Source: Sipunculus nudus
Lineage: Eukaryota; Annelida; Sipuncula; Golfingiida; Sipunculidae
DNA: 64,000 bases
Reading direction: 5' to 3'
NCBI GenBank assembly: GCA_026874595.1
Contig: CM049319.1
Coordinates: 41,767,973 to 41,831,972, forward strand
Every line of letters starts with the position of its first letter. Position 1 is the stretch's first letter. The position numbers were made by a program, and so were the translations under genes. This document shows positions 29,216-44,200 of the stretch, piece after piece. The notes beneath the pieces were generated by a model, which ran no database searches, was not told where the DNA came from, and worked only from the letters and a program-made list of their open reading frames with translations.

Positions 29216-32200
29216 AAATGGCCTAATGAAGCTTGTAAAACGCTTCTTTCGCAATTTAAATCGGCCATTTTTGCAGAAAACACGATCTTGTATTACGCGA
29301 AAACCGAGCTGATTTCGGCGAAAACGACGTTTGTAACAGTTTCTAAATGGCCTAATGAAGCTTGTAAAACGCTTCTTTCGCAATTTAAATCGGCCATTTT
29401 TGCAGAAAACACGATCTTGTATTACGCGAAAACCGAGCTGATTTCGGCCAAAACGACGTTTGTAACAGCTTCTAAATGGCCTAATGAAGCTTGTAAAACG
29501 CTTCTTTCGCAATTTAAATCGGCCATTTTTGCAGAAAACACGATCTTGTATTACGCGAAAACCGAGCTGATTTCGGCGAAAACGACGTTTGTAACAGCTT
29601 CTAAATGGCCTAATGAAGCTTGTAAAACCCTTCTTTCGCAATTTAAATCGGCCATTTTTGCAGAAAACACGATCTTGTATTACGCGAAAACCGAGCTGAT
29701 TTCGGCGAAAACGACGTTTGTAACAGCTTCTAAATGGCCTAATGAAGCTTGTAAAAACGCTTCTTTCGCAATTTAAATCGGCCATTTTTGCAGAAAACAC
29801 GATCTTGTAATACGCGAAAACCGAGCTGATTTCGGGCAAAACGACGTTTGTAACAGCTTCTAAATGGCCTAATGAAGCTTGTAAAACGCTTCTTTCGCAA
29901 TTTAAATCGGCCATTTTTGCAGAAAACACGATCTTGTATTACGCGAAAACCGAGCTGATTTCGGCCAAAACGACGTTTGTAACAGCTTCTAAATGGCCTA
30001 ATAAAGCTTCTAAAACGCTTCTTTCGCAATTTAAATCGGCCATTTTTGCAGAAAACACGATCTTGTATTACGCGAAAACCGAGCTGATTTCGGCGAAAAC
30101 GACGTTTGTAACAGCTTCTAAATGGCCTAATGAAGCTTGTAAAACCCTTCTTTCGCAATTTAAATCGGCCATTTTTGCAGAAAACACGATCTTGTATTAC
30201 GCGAAAACCGAGCTGATTTCGGCGAAAACGACGTTTGTAACAGCTTCTAAATGGCCTAATGAAGCTTGTAAAACGCTTCTTTCGCAATTTAAATCGGCCA
30301 TTTTTGCAGAAAACACGATCTTGTATTACGCGAAAACCGAGCTGATTTCGGCGAAAACGACGTTTGTAACAGCTTCTAAATGGCCTAATGAAGCTTGTAA
30401 AACGCTTCTTTCGCAATTTAAATCGGCCATTTTTGCAGAAAACACGATCTTGTATTACGCGAAAACCGAGCTGATTTCGGCGAAAACGACGTTTGTAACA
30501 GCTTCTAAATGGCCTAATGAAGCTTGTAAAACGCTTCTTTCGCAATTTAAATCGGCCATTTTTGCAGAAAACACGATCTTGTATTACGCGAAAACCGAGC
30601 TGATTTCGGCCAAAACGACGTTTGTAACAGCTTCTAAATGGCCTAATGAAGCTTGTAAAACCCTTCTTTCGCAATTTAAATCGGCCATTTTTGCAGAAAA
30701 CACGATCTTGTATTACGCGAAAACCGAGCTGATTTCGGCCAAAACGACGTTTGTAACAGCTTCTAAATGGCCTAATGAAGCTTGTAAAACGCTTCTTTCG
30801 CAATTTAAATCGGCCATTTTTGCAGAAAACACGATCTTGTATTACGCGAAAACCGAGCTGATTTCGGCCAAAACGACGTTTGTAACAGCTTCTAAATGGT
30901 CTAATGAAGCTTGTAAAACGCTTCTTTCGCAATTTAAATCGGCCATTTTTGCAGAAAACACGATCTTGTATTACGCGAAAACCGAGCTGATTTCGGCGAA
31001 AACGACGTTTGTAACAGCTTCTAAATGGCCTAATGAAGCTTGTAAAACGCTTCTTTCGCAATTTAAATCGGCCATTTTTGCAGAAAACACGATCTTGTAT
31101 TACGCGAAAACCGAGCTGATTTCGGCGAAAACGACTTTTGTAACAGCTTCTAAATGGCCTAATGAAGCTTGTAAAACGCTTCTTTCGCAATTTAAATCGG
31201 CCATTTTTGCAGAAAACACGATCTTGTATTACGCGAAAACCGAGCTGATTTCGGCCAAAACGACGTTTGTAACAGCTTCTAAATGGCCTAATGAAGCTTG
31301 TAAAACGCTTCTTTCGCAATTTAAATCGGCCATTTTTGCAGAAAACACGATCTTGTATTACGCGAAAACCGAGCTGATTTCGGCGAAAACGACTTTTGTA
31401 ACAGCTTCTAAATGGCCTAATGAAGCTTGTAAAACGCTTCTTTCGCAATTTAAATCGGCCATTTTTGCAGAAAACACGATCTTGTATTACGCGAAAACCG
31501 AGCTGATTTCGGCCAAAACGACGTTTGTAACAGCTTCTAAATGGCCTAATGAAGCTTGTAAAACGCTTCTTTCGCAATTTAAATCGGCCATTTTTGCAGA
31601 AAACACGATCTTGTATTACGCGAAAACCGAGCTGATTTCGGCGAAAACGACGTTTGTAACAGCTTCTAAATGGTCTAATGAAGCTTGTAAAACGCTTCTT
31701 TCGCAATTTAAATCGGCCATTTTTGCAGAAAACACGATCTTGTATTACGCGAAAACCGAGCTGATTTCGGCCAAAACGACGTTTGTAACAGCTTCTAAAT
31801 GGCCTAATGAAGCTTGTAAAACCCTTCTTTCGCAATTTAAATCGGCCATTTTTTGCAGAAAACACGATCTTGTATTACGCGAAAACCGAGCTGATTTCGG
31901 CGAAAACGACTTTTGTAACAGCTTCTAAATGGCCTAATGAAGCTTGTAAAACGCTTCTTTCGCAATTTAAATCGGCCATTTTTGCAGAAAACACGATCTT
32001 GTATTACGCGAAAACCGAGCTGATTTCGGCCAAAACGACGTTTGTAACAGCTTCTAAATGGCCTAATGAAGCTTGTAAAACGCTTCTTTCGCAATTTAAA
32101 TCGGCCATTTTTGCAGAAAACACGATCTTGTATTACGCGAAAACCGAGCTGATTTCGGCCAAAACGACGTTTGTAACAGCTTCTAAATGGCCTAATGAAG

Positions 32201-33293
32201 CTTGTAAAACGCTTCTTTCGCAATTTAAATCGGCCATTTTTGCAGAAAACACGATCTTGTATTACGCGAAAACCGAGCTGATTTCGGCGAAAACGACGTT
32301 TGTAACAGCTTCTAAATGGCCTAATGAAGCTTGTAAAACGCTTCTTTCGCAATTTAAATCGGCCATTTTTGCAGAAAACACGATCTTGTATTACGCGAAA
32401 ACCGAGCTGATTTTGGCCAAAACGACGTTTGTAACAGCTTCTAAATGGCCTAATGAAGCTTGTAAAACGCTTCTTTCGCAATTTAAATCGGCCATTTTTG
32501 CAGAAAACACGATCTTGTATTACGCGAAAACCGAGCTGATTTCGGCGAAAACGACGTTTGTAACAGCTTCTAAATGGCCTAATGAAGCTTGTAAAACGCT
32601 TCTTTCGCAATTTAAATCGGCCATTTTTGCAGAAAACACGATCTTGTATTACGCGAAAACCGAGCTGATTTCGGCCAAAACGACGTTTGTAACAGCTTCT
32701 AAATGGCCTAATGAAGCTTGTAAAACGCTTCTTTCGCAATTTAAATCGGCCATTTTTGCAGAAAACACGATCTTGTATTACGCGAAAACCGAGCTGATTT
32801 CGGCGAAAACGACGTTTGTAACAGCTTCTAAATGGTCTAATGAAGCTTGTAAAACGCTTCTTTCGCAATTTAAATCGGCCATTTTTGCAGAAAACACGAT
32901 CTTGTATTACGCGAAAAGCGAGCTGATTTCGGCGAAAACGACGTTTGTAACAGCTTCTAAATGGCCTAATGAAGCTTGTAAAACGCTTCTTTCGCAATTT
33001 AAATCGGCCATTTTTGCAGAAAACACGATCTTGTATTACGCGAAAACCGAGCTGATTTCGGCGAAAACGACTTTTGTAACAGCTTCTAAATGGCCTAATG
33101 AAGCTTGTAAAACGCTTCTTTCGCAATTTAAATCGGCCATTTTTGCAGAAAACACGATCTTGTATTACGCGAAAACCGAGCTGATTTCGGCCAAAACGAC
33201 GTTTGTAACAGCTTCTAAATGGCCTAATGAAGCTTGTAAAACGCTTCTTTCGCAATTTAAATCGGCCATTTTTGCAGAAAACACGATCTTGTA

Positions 33294-35220
33294 TTACGCG
33301 AAAACCGAGCTGATTTCGGCCAAAACGACGTTTGTAACAGCTTCTAAATGGCCTAATGAAGCTTGTAAAACGCTTCTTTCGCAATTTAAATCGGCCATTT
33401 TTGCAGAAAACACGATCTTGTAATACGCGAAAACCGAGCTGATTTCGGGCAAAACGACGTTTGTAACAGCTTCTAAATGGCCTAATGAAGCTTGTAAAAC
33501 GCTTCTTTCGCAATTTAAATCGGCCATTTTTGCAGAAAACACGATCTTGTATTACGCGAAAACCGAGCTGATTTCGGCGAAAACGACGTTTGTAACAGCT
33601 TCTAAATGGCCTAATGAAGCTTGTAAAACGCTTCTTTCGCAATTTAAATCGGCCATTTTTGCAGAAAACACGATCTTGTAATACGCGAAAACCGAGCTGA
33701 TTTCGGGCAAAACGACGTTTGTAACAGCTTCTAAATGGCCTAATGAAGCTTGTAAAACGCTTCTTTCGCAATTTAAATCGGCCATTTTTGCAGAAAACAC
33801 GATCTTGTATTACGCGAAAACCAAGCTGATTTCGGCGAAAACGACGTTTGTAACAGCTTCTAAATGGCCTAATGAAGCTTGTAAAACGCTTCTTTCGCAA
33901 TTTAAATCGGCCATTTTTGCAGAAAACACGATCTTGTATTACGCGAAAACCGAGCTGATTTCGGCGAAAACGACGTTTGTAACAGCTTCTAAATGGCCTA
34001 ATGAAGCTTGTAAAACGCTTCTTTCGCAATTTAAATCGGCCATTTTTGCAGAAAACACGATCTTGTATTACGCGAAAACCGAGCTGATTTCGGCGAAAAC
34101 GACGTTTGTAACAGCTTCTAAATGGCCTAATGAAGCTTGTAAAACCCTTCTTTCGCAATTTAAATCGGCCATTTTTGCAGAAAACACGATCTTGTATTAC
34201 GCGAAAACCGAGCTGATTTCGGCCAAAACGACGTTTGTAACAGCTTCTAAATGGCCTAATGAAGCTTGTAAAACGCTTCTTTCGCAATTTAAATCGGCCA
34301 TTTTTGCAGAAAACACGATCTTGTATTACGCGAAAACCGAGCTGATTTCAACGAAAACGACTTTTGTAACAGCTTCTAAATGGCCTAATGAAGCTTGTAA
34401 AACGCTTCTTTCGCAATTTAAATCGGCCATTTTTGCAGAAAACACGATCTTGTATTACGCGAAAACCGAGCTGATTTCGGCCAAAACGACGTTTGTAACA
34501 GCTTCTAAATGGCCTAATGAAGCTTGTAAAACGCTTCTTTCGCAATTTAAATCGGCCATTTTTGCAGAAAACACGATCTTGTATTACGCGAAAACCGAGC
34601 TGATTTCGGCGAAAACGACGTTTGTAACAGCTTCTAAATGGCCTAATGAAGCTTGTAAAACGCTTCTTTCGCAATTTAAATCGGCCATTTTTGCAGAAAA
34701 CACGATCTTGTATTACGCGAAAACCGAGCTGATTTCGGCGAAAACGACGTTTGTAACAGCTTCTAAATGGCCTAATGAAGCTTGTAAAACGCTTCTTTCG
34801 CAATTTAAATCGGCCATTTTTGCAGAAAACACGATCTTGTAATACGCGAAAACCGAGCTGATTTCGGGCAAAACGACGTTTGTAACAGCTTCTAAATGGC
34901 CTAATGAAGCTTGTAAAACGCTTCTTTCGCAATTTAAATCGGCCATTTTTGCAGAAAACACGATCTTGTATTACGCGAAAACCGAGCTGATTTCGGCGAA
35001 AACGACGTTTGTAACAGCTTCTAAATGGCCTAATGAAGCTTGTAAAACGCTTCTTTCGCAATTTAAATCGGCCATTTTTGCAGAAAACACGATCTTGTAA
35101 TACGCGAAAACCGAGCTGATTTCGGGCAAAACGACGTTTGTAACAGCTTCTAAATGGCCTAATGAAGCTTGTAAAACGCTTCTTTCGCAATTTAAATCGG
35201 CCATTTTTGCAGAAAACACG
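33294..35220 (+). repeat. 11-monomer block duplicated within the array
   Basis: The linked variant TTGTAATACGC plus TTCGGGCAAA appears at about 33421 and 33679 and again at 34840 and 35098, each 1,419 bp (11 x 129) apart. The variant TTTCAACGAAAA repeats at 34350 and 35640 (10 x 129) within the same region. The one-monomer mismatch shows a later small gain or loss. Confidence 0.8.
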
Positions 35221-38200
35221 ATCTTGTATTACGCGAAAACCGAGCTGATTTCGGCGAAAACGACGTTTGTAACAGCTTCTAAATGGCCTAATGAAGCTTG
35301 TAAAACGCTTCTTTCGCAATTTAAATCGGCCATTTTTGCAGAAAACACGATCTTGTATTACGCGAAAACCGAGCTGATTTCGGCCAAAACGACGTTTGTA
35401 ACAGCTTCTAAATGGCCTAATGAAGCTTGTAAAACCCTTCTTTCGCAATTTAAATCGGCCATTTTTGCAGAAAACACGATCTTGTATTACGCGAAAACCG
35501 AGCTGATTTCGGCCAAAACGACGTTTGTAACAGCTTCTAAATGGCCTAATGAAGCTTGTAAAACGCTTCTTTCGCAATTTAAATCGGCCATTTTTGCAGA
35601 AAACACGATCTTGTATTACGCGAAAACCGAGCTGATTTCAACGAAAACGACTTTTGTAACAGCTTCTAAATGGCCTAATGAAGCTTGTAAAACGCTTCTT
35701 TCGCAATTTAAATCGGCCATTTTTGCAGAAAACACGATCTTGTATTACGCGAAAACCGAGCTGATTTCGGCCAAAACGACGTTTGTAACAGCTTCTAATG
35801 GCCTAATGAAGCTTGTAAAACGCTTCTTACGCAATTTAAATCGGCCATTTTTGCAGAAAACACGATCTTGTATTACGCGAAAACCGAGCTGATTTCGGCG
35901 AAAACGACGTTTGTAACATCTTCTAAATGGCCTAATGAAGCTTGTAAAACGCTTCTTTCGCAATTTAAATCGGCCATTTTTGCAGAAAACACGATCTTGT
36001 ATTACGCGAAAACCGAGCTGATTTCGGCCAAAACGACGTTTGTAACAGCTTCTAAATGGCCTAATGAAGCTTGTAAAACGCTTCTTTCGCAATTTAAATC
36101 GGCCATTTTTGCAGAAAACACGATCTTGTATTACGCGAAAACCGAGCTGATTTCGGCGAAAACGACGTTTGTAACAGCTTCTAAATGGTCTAATGAAGCT
36201 TGTAAAACGCTTCTTTCGCAATTTAAATCGGCCATTTTTGCAGAAAACACGATCTTGTATTACGCGAAAAGCGAGCTGATTTCGGCGAAAACGACGTTTG
36301 TAACAGCTTCTAAATGGCCTAATGAAGCTTGTAAAACCCTTCTTTCGCAATTTAAATCGGCCATTTTTGCAGAAAACACGATCTTGTATTACGCGAAAAC
36401 CGAGCTGATTTCGGCGAAAACGACTTTTGTAACAGCTTCTAAATGGCCTAATGAAGCTTGTAAAACGCTTCTTTCGCAATTTAAATCGGCCATTTTTGCA
36501 GAAAACACGATCTTGTATTACGCGAAAACCGAGCTGATTTCGGCCAAAACGACGTTTGTAACAGCTTCTAAATGGCCTAATGAAGCTTGTAAAACGCTTC
36601 TTTCGCAATTTAAATCGGCCATTTTTGCAGAAAACACGATCTTGTATTACGCGAAAACCGAGCTGATTTCGGCCAAAACGACGTTTGTAACAGCTTCTAA
36701 ATGGCCTAATGAAGCTTGTAAAACGCTTCTTTCGCAATTTAAATCGGCCATTTTTGCAGAAAACACGATCTTGTATTACGCGAAAACCGAGCTGATTTCG
36801 GCGAAAACGACGTTTGTAACAGCTTCTAAATGGCCTAATGAAGCTTGTAAAACGCTTCTTTCGCAATTTAAATCGGCCATTTTTGCAGAAAACACGATCT
36901 TGTATTACGCGAAAACCGAGCTGATTTCGGCCAAAACGACGTTTGTAACAGCTTCTAAATGGCCTAATGAAGCTTGTAAAACGCTTCTTTCGCAATTTAA
37001 ATCGGCCATTTTTGCAGAAAACACGATCTTGTATTACGCGAAAACCGAGCTGATTTCGGCGAAAACGACGTTTGTAACAGTTTCTAAATGGCCTAATGAA
37101 GCTTGTAAAACGCTTCTTTCGCAATTTAAATCGGCCATTTTTGCAGAAAACACGATCTTGTATTACGCGAAAACCGAGCTGATTTCGGCCAAAACGACGT
37201 TTGTAACAGCTTCTAAATGGCCTAATGAAGCTTGTAAAACGCTTCTTTCGCAATTTAAATCGGCCATTTTTGCAGAAAACACGATCTTGTATTACGCGAA
37301 AACCGAGCTGATTTCGGCGAAAACGACGTTTGTAACAGCTTCTAAATGGCCTAATGAAGCTTGTAAAACCCTTCTTTCGCAATTTAAATCGGCCATTTTT
37401 GCAGAAAACACGATCTTGTATTACGCGAAAACCGAGCTGATTTCGGCGAAAACGACGTTTGTAACAGCTTCTAAATGGCCTAATGAAGCTTGTAAAACGC
37501 TTCTTTCGCAATTTAAATCGGCCATTTTTGCAGAAAACACGATCTTGTAATACGCGAAAACCGAGCTGATTTCGGGCAAAACGACGTTTGTAACAGCTTC
37601 TAAATGGCCTAATGAAGCTTGTAAAACGCTTCTTTCGCAATTTAAATCGGCCATTTTTGCAGAAAACACGATCTTGTATTACGCGAAAACCGAGCTGATT
37701 TCGGCCAAAACGACGTTTGTAACAGCTTCTAAATGGCCTAATAAAGCTTCTAAAACGCTTCTTTCGCAATTTAAATCGGCCATTTTTGCAGAAAACACGA
37801 TCTTGTATTACGCGAAAACCGAGCTGATTTCGGCGAAAACGACGTTTGTAACAGCTTCTAAATGGCCTAATGAAGCTTGTAAAACCCTTCTTTCGCAATT
37901 TAAATCGGCCATTTTTGCAGAAAACACGATCTTGTATTACGCGAAAACCGAGCTGATTTCGGCGAAAACGACGTTTGTAACAGCTTCTAAATGGCCTAAT
38001 GAAGCTTGTAAAACGCTTCTTTCGCAATTTAAATCGGCCATTTTTGCAGAAAACACGATCTTGTATTACGCGAAAACCGAGCTGATTTCGGCGAAAACGA
38101 CGTTTGTAACAGCTTCTAAATGGCCTAATGAAGCTTGTAAAACGCTTCTTTCGCAATTTAAATCGGCCATTTTTGCAGAAAACACGATCTTGTATTACGC

Positions 38201-41200
38201 GAAAACCGAGCTGATTTCGGCGAAAACGACGTTTGTAACAGCTTCTAAATGGCCTAATGAAGCTTGTAAAACCCTTCTTTCGCAATTTAAATCGGCCATT
38301 TTTGCAGAAAACACGATCTTGTATTACGCGAAAACCGAGCTGATTTCGGCGAAAACGACGTTTGTAACAGCTTCTAAATGGCCTAATGAAGCTTGTAAAA
38401 CGCTTCTTTCGCAATTTAAATCGGCCATTTTTGCAGAAAACACGATCTTGTATTACGCGAAAACCGAGCTGATTTCGGCGAAAACGACGTTTGTAACAGC
38501 TTCTAAATGGCCTAATGAAGCTTGTAAAACGCTTCTTTCGCAATTTAAATCGGCCATTTTTGCAGAAAACACGATCTTGTATTACGCGAAAACCGAGCTG
38601 ATTTCGGCGAAAACGACTTTTGTAACAGCTTCTAAATGGCCTAATGAAGCTTGTAAAACGCTTCTTTCGCAATTTAAATCGGCCATTTTTGCAGAAAACA
38701 CGATCTTGTATTACGCGAAAACCGAGCTGATTTCGGCCAAAACGACGTTTGTAACAGCTTCTAAATGGCCTAATGAAGCTTGTAAAACGCTTCTTACGCA
38801 ATTTAAATCGGCCATTTTTGCAGAAAACACGATCTTGTATTACGCGAAAACCGAGCTGATTTCGGCGAAAACGACGTTTGTAACATCTTCTAAATGGCCT
38901 AATGAAGCTTGTAAAACGCTTCTTTCGCAATTTAAATCGGCCATTTTTGCAGAAAACACGATCTTGTATTACGCGAAAAGCGAGCTGATTTCGGCCAAAA
39001 CGACGTTTGTAACAGCTTCTAAATGGCCTAATGAAGCTTGTAAAACGCTTCTTTCGCAATTTAAATCGGCCATTTTTGCAGAAAACACGATCTTGTATTA
39101 CGCGAAAACCGAGCTGATTTCGGCGAAAACGACGTTTGTAACAGCTTCTAAATGGCCTAATGAAGCTTGTAAAACCCTTCTTTCGCAATTTAAATCGGCC
39201 ATTTTTGCAGAAAACACGATCTTGTATTACGCGAAAACCGAGCTGATTTCGGCCAAAACGACGTTTGTAACAGCTTCTAAATGGCCTAATGAAGCTTGTA
39301 AAACGCTTCTTTCGCAATTTAAATCGGCCATTTTTGCAGAAAACACGATCTTGTATTACGCGAAAACCGAGCTGATTTCGGCGAAAACGACGTTTGTAAC
39401 AGCTTCTAAATGGTCTAATGAAGCTTGTAAAACGCTTCTTTCGCAATTTAAATCGGCCATTTTTGCAGAAAACACGATCTTGTATTACGCGAAAAGCGAG
39501 CTGATTTCGGCGAAAACGACGTTTGTAACAGCTTCTAAATGGCCTAATGAAGCTTGTAAAACCCTTCTTTCGCAATTTAAATCGGCCATTTTTGCAGAAA
39601 ACACGATCTTGTATTACGCGAAAACCGAGCTGATTTCGGCGAAAACGACTTTTGTAACAGCTTCTAAATGGCCTAATGAAGCTTGTAAAACGCTTCTTTC
39701 GCAATTTAAATCGGCCATTTTTGCAGAAAACACGATCTTGTATTACGCGAAAACCGAGCTGATTTCGGCCAAAACGACGTTTGTAACAGCTTCTAAATGG
39801 CCTAATGAAGCTTGTAAAACGCTTCTTTCGCAATTTAAATCGGCCATTTTTGCAGAAAACACGATCTTGTATTACGCGAAAACCGAGCTGATTTCGGCCA
39901 AAACGACGTTTGTAACAGCTTCTAAATGGCCTAATGAAGCTTGTAAAACGCTTCTTTCGCAATTTAAATCGGCCATTTTTGCAGAAAACACGATCTTGTA
40001 TTACGCGAAAACCGAGCTGATTTCGGCGAAAACGACGTTTGTAACAGCTTCTAAATGGCCTAATGAAGCTTGTAAAACGCTTCTTTCGCAATTTAAATCG
40101 GCCATTTTTGCAGAAAACACGATCTTGTATTACGCGAAAACCGAGCTGATTTCGGCCAAAACGACGTTTGTAACAGCTTCTAAATGGCCTAATGAAGCTT
40201 GTAAAACGCTTCTTTCGCAATTTAAATCGGCCATTTTTGCAGAAAACACGATCTTGTATTACGCGAAAACCGAGCTGATTTCGGCGAAAACGACGTTTGT
40301 AACAGTTTCTAAATGGCCTAATGAAGCTTGTAAAACGCTTCTTTCGCAATTTAAATCGGCCATTTTTGCAGAAAACACGATCTTGTATTACGCGAAAACC
40401 GAGCTGATTTCGGCCAAAACGACGTTTGTAACAGCTTCTAAATGGCCTAATGAAGCTTGTAAAACGCTTCTTTCGCAATTTAAATCGGCCATTTTTGCAG
40501 AAAACACGATCTTGTATTACGCGAAAACCGAGCTGATTTCGGCGAAAACGACGTTTGTAACAGCTTCTAAATGGCCTAATGAAGCTTGTAAAACCCTTCT
40601 TTCGCAATTTAAATCGGCCATTTTTGCAGAAAAACACGATCTTGTATTACGCGAAAACCGAGCTGATTTCGGCCAAAACGACGTTTGTAACAGCTTCTAA
40701 ATGGCCTAATAAAGCTTCTAAAACGCTTCTCTTCGCAATTAAATCGGCCATTTTTGCAGAAAACACGATCTTGTATTACGCGAAAACCGAGCTGATTTCG
40801 GCGAAAACGACGTTTGTAACAGCTTCTAAATGGCCTAATGAAGCTTGTAAAACCCTTCTTTCGCAATTTAAATCGGCCATTTTTGCAGAAAACACGATCT
40901 TGTATTACGCGAAAACCGAGCTGATTTCGGCGAAAACGACGTTTGTAACAGCTTCTAAATGGCCTAATGAAGCTTGTAAAACGCTTCTTTCGCAATTTAA
41001 ATCGGCCATTTTTGCAGAAAACACGATCTTGTATTACGCGAAAACCGAGCTGATTTCGGCGAAAACGACGTTTGTAACAGCTTCTAAATGGCCTAATGAA
41101 GCTTGTAAAACGCTTCTTTCGCAATTTAAATCGGCCATTTTTGCAGAAAACACGATCTTGTATTACGCGAAAACCGAGCTGATTTCGGCGAAAACGACTT

Positions 41201-44200
41201 TTGTAACAGCTTCTAAATGGCCTAATGAAGCTTGTAAAACGCTTCTTTCGCAATTTAAATCGGCCATTTTTGCAGAAAACACGATCTTGTATTACGCGAA
41301 AACCGAGCTGATTTCGGCCAAAACGACGTTTGTAACAGCTTCTAAATGCCTAATGAAGCTTGTAAAACGCTTCTTACGCAATTTAAATCGGCCATTTTTG
41401 CAGAAAACACGATCTTGTATTACGCGAAAACCGAGCTGATTTCGGCGAAAACGACGTTTGTAACATCTTCTAAATGGCCTAATGAAGCTTGTAAAACGCT
41501 TCTTTCGCAATTTAAATCGGCCATTTTTGCAGAAAACACGATCTTGTATTACGCGAAAAGCGAGCTGATTTCGGCCAAAACGACGTTTGTAACAGCTTCT
41601 AAATGGCCTAATGAAGCTTGTAAAACGCTTCTTTCGCAATTTAAATCGGCCATTTTTGCAGAAAACACGATCTTGTATTACGCGAAAACCGAGCTGATTT
41701 CGGCGAAAACGACGTTTGTAACAGCTTCTAAATGGCCTAATGAAGCTTGTAAAACCCTTCTTTCGCAATTTAAATCGGCCATTTTTGCAGAAAACACGAT
41801 CTTGTATTACGCGAAAACCGAGCTGATTTCGGCCAAAACGACGTTTGTAACAGCTTCTAAATGGCCTAATGAAGCTTGTAAAACGCTTCTTTCGCAATTT
41901 AAATCGGCCATTTTTGCAGAAAACACGATCTTGTATTACGCGAAAACCGAGCTGATTTCGGCGAAAACGACGTTTGTAACAGCTTCTAAATGGTCTAATG
42001 AAGCTTGTAAAACGCTTCTTTCGCAATTTAAATCGGCCATTTTTGCAGAAAACACGATCTTGTATTACGCGAAAAGCGAGCTGATTTCGGCGAAAACGAC
42101 GTTTGTAACAGCTTCTAAATGGCCTAATGAAGCTTGTAAAACCCTTCTTTCGCAATTTAAATCGGCCATTTTTGCAGAAAACACGATCTTGTATTACGCG
42201 AAAACCGAGCTGATTTCGGCGAAAACGACTTTTGTAACAGCTTCTAAATGGCCTAATGAAGCTTGTAAAACGCTTCTTTCGCAATTTAAATCGGCCATTT
42301 TTGCAGAAAACACGATCTTGTATTACGCGAAAACCGAGCTGATTTCGGCCAAAACGACGTTTGTAACAGCTTCTAAATGGCCTAATGAAGCTTGTAAAAC
42401 GCTTCTTTCGCAATTTAAATCGGCCATTTTTGCAGAAAACACGATCTTGTATTACGCGAAAACCGAGCTGATTTCGGCCAAAACGACGTTTGTAACAGCT
42501 TCTAAATGGCCTAATGAAGCTTGTAAAACGCTTCTTTCGCAATTTAAATCGGCCATTTTTGCAGAAAACACGATCTTGTATTACGCGAAAACCGAGCTGA
42601 TTTCGGCGAAAACGACGTTTGTAACAGCTTCTAAATGGCCTAATGAAGCTTGTAAAACGCTTCTTTCGCAATTTAAATCGGCCATTTTTGCAGAAAACAC
42701 GATCTTGTATTACGCGAAAACCGAGCTGATTTCGGCCAAAACGACGTTTGTAACAGCTTCTAAATGGCCTAATGAAGCTTGTAGAAACGCTTCTTTCGCA
42801 ATTTAAATCGGCCATTTTTGCAGAAAACACGATCTTGTATTACGCGAAAACCGAGCTGATTTCGGCGAAAACGACGTTTGTAACAGTTTCTAAATGGCCT
42901 AATGAAGCTTGTAAAACGCTTCTTTCGCAATTTAAATCGGCCATTTTTGCAGAAAACACGATCTTGTATTACGCGAAAACCGAGCTGATTTCGGCCAAAA
43001 CGACGTTTGTAACAGCTTCTAAATGGCCTAATGAAGCTTGTAAAACGCTTCTTTCGCAATTTAAATCGGCCATTTTTGCAGAAAACACGATCTTGTATTA
43101 CGCGAAAACCGAGCTGATTTCGGCGAAAACGACGTTTGTAACAGCTTCTAAATGGCCTAATGAAGCTTGTAAAACCCTTCTTTCGCAATTTAAATCGGCC
43201 ATTTTTGCAGAAAACACGATCTTGTATTACGCGAAAACCGAGCTGATTTCGGCCAAAACGACGTTTGTAACAGCTTCTAAATGGCCTAATAAAGCTTCTA
43301 AAACGCTTCTTTCGCAATTTAAATCGGCCATTTTTGCAGAAAACACGATCTTGTATTACGCGAAAACCGAGCTGATTTCGGCGAAAACGACGTTTGTAAC
43401 AGCTTCTAAATGGCCTAATGAAGCTTGTAAAACCCTTCTTTCGCAATTTAAATCGGCCATTTTTGCAGAAAACACGATCTTGTATTACGCGAAAACCGAG
43501 CTGATTTCGGCGAAAACGACGTTTGTAACAGCTTCTAAATGGCCTAATGAAGCTTGTAAAACGCTCTTTCGCAATTTAAATCGGCCATTTTTGCAGAAAA
43601 CACGATCTTGTATTACGCGAAACCGAGCTGATTTCGGCGAAAACGACGTTTGTAACAGCTTCTAAATGGCCTAATGAAGCTTGTAAAACGCTTCTTTCGC
43701 AATTTAAATCGGCCATTTTTGCAGAAAACACGATCTTGTATTACGCGAAAACCGAGCTGATTTCGGCCAAAACGACGTTTGTAACAGCTTCTAAATGGCC
43801 TAATGAAGCTTGTAAAACCCTTCTTTCGCAATTTAAATCGGCCATTTTTGCAGAAAACACGATCTTGTATTACGCGAAAACCGAGCTGATTTCGGCCAAA
43901 ACGACGTTTGTAACAGCTTCTAAATGGCCTAATGAAGCTTGTAAAACGCTTCTTTCGCAATTTAAATCGGCCATTTTTTGCAGAAAACACGATCTTGTAT
44001 TACGCGAAAACCGAGCTGATTTCGGCCAAAACGACGTTTGTAACAGCTTCTAAATGGTCTAATGAAGCTTGTAAAACGCTTCTTTCGCAATTTAAATCGG
44101 CCATTTTTGCAGAAAACACGATCTTGTATTACGCGAAAACCGAGCTGATTTCGGCGAAAACGACGTTTGTAACAGCTTTTAAATGGCCTAATGAAGCTTG

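Noticed and set aside
35745-40637. A 1,630-codon minus-strand frame and similar long frames (18964-21237, 20485-23733, 29739-31865, 31837-34287, 37674-40700)
   Set aside because: All are satellite translations of the same two 43-residue units. They start and stop where monomer variants or single-base indels happen to fall.
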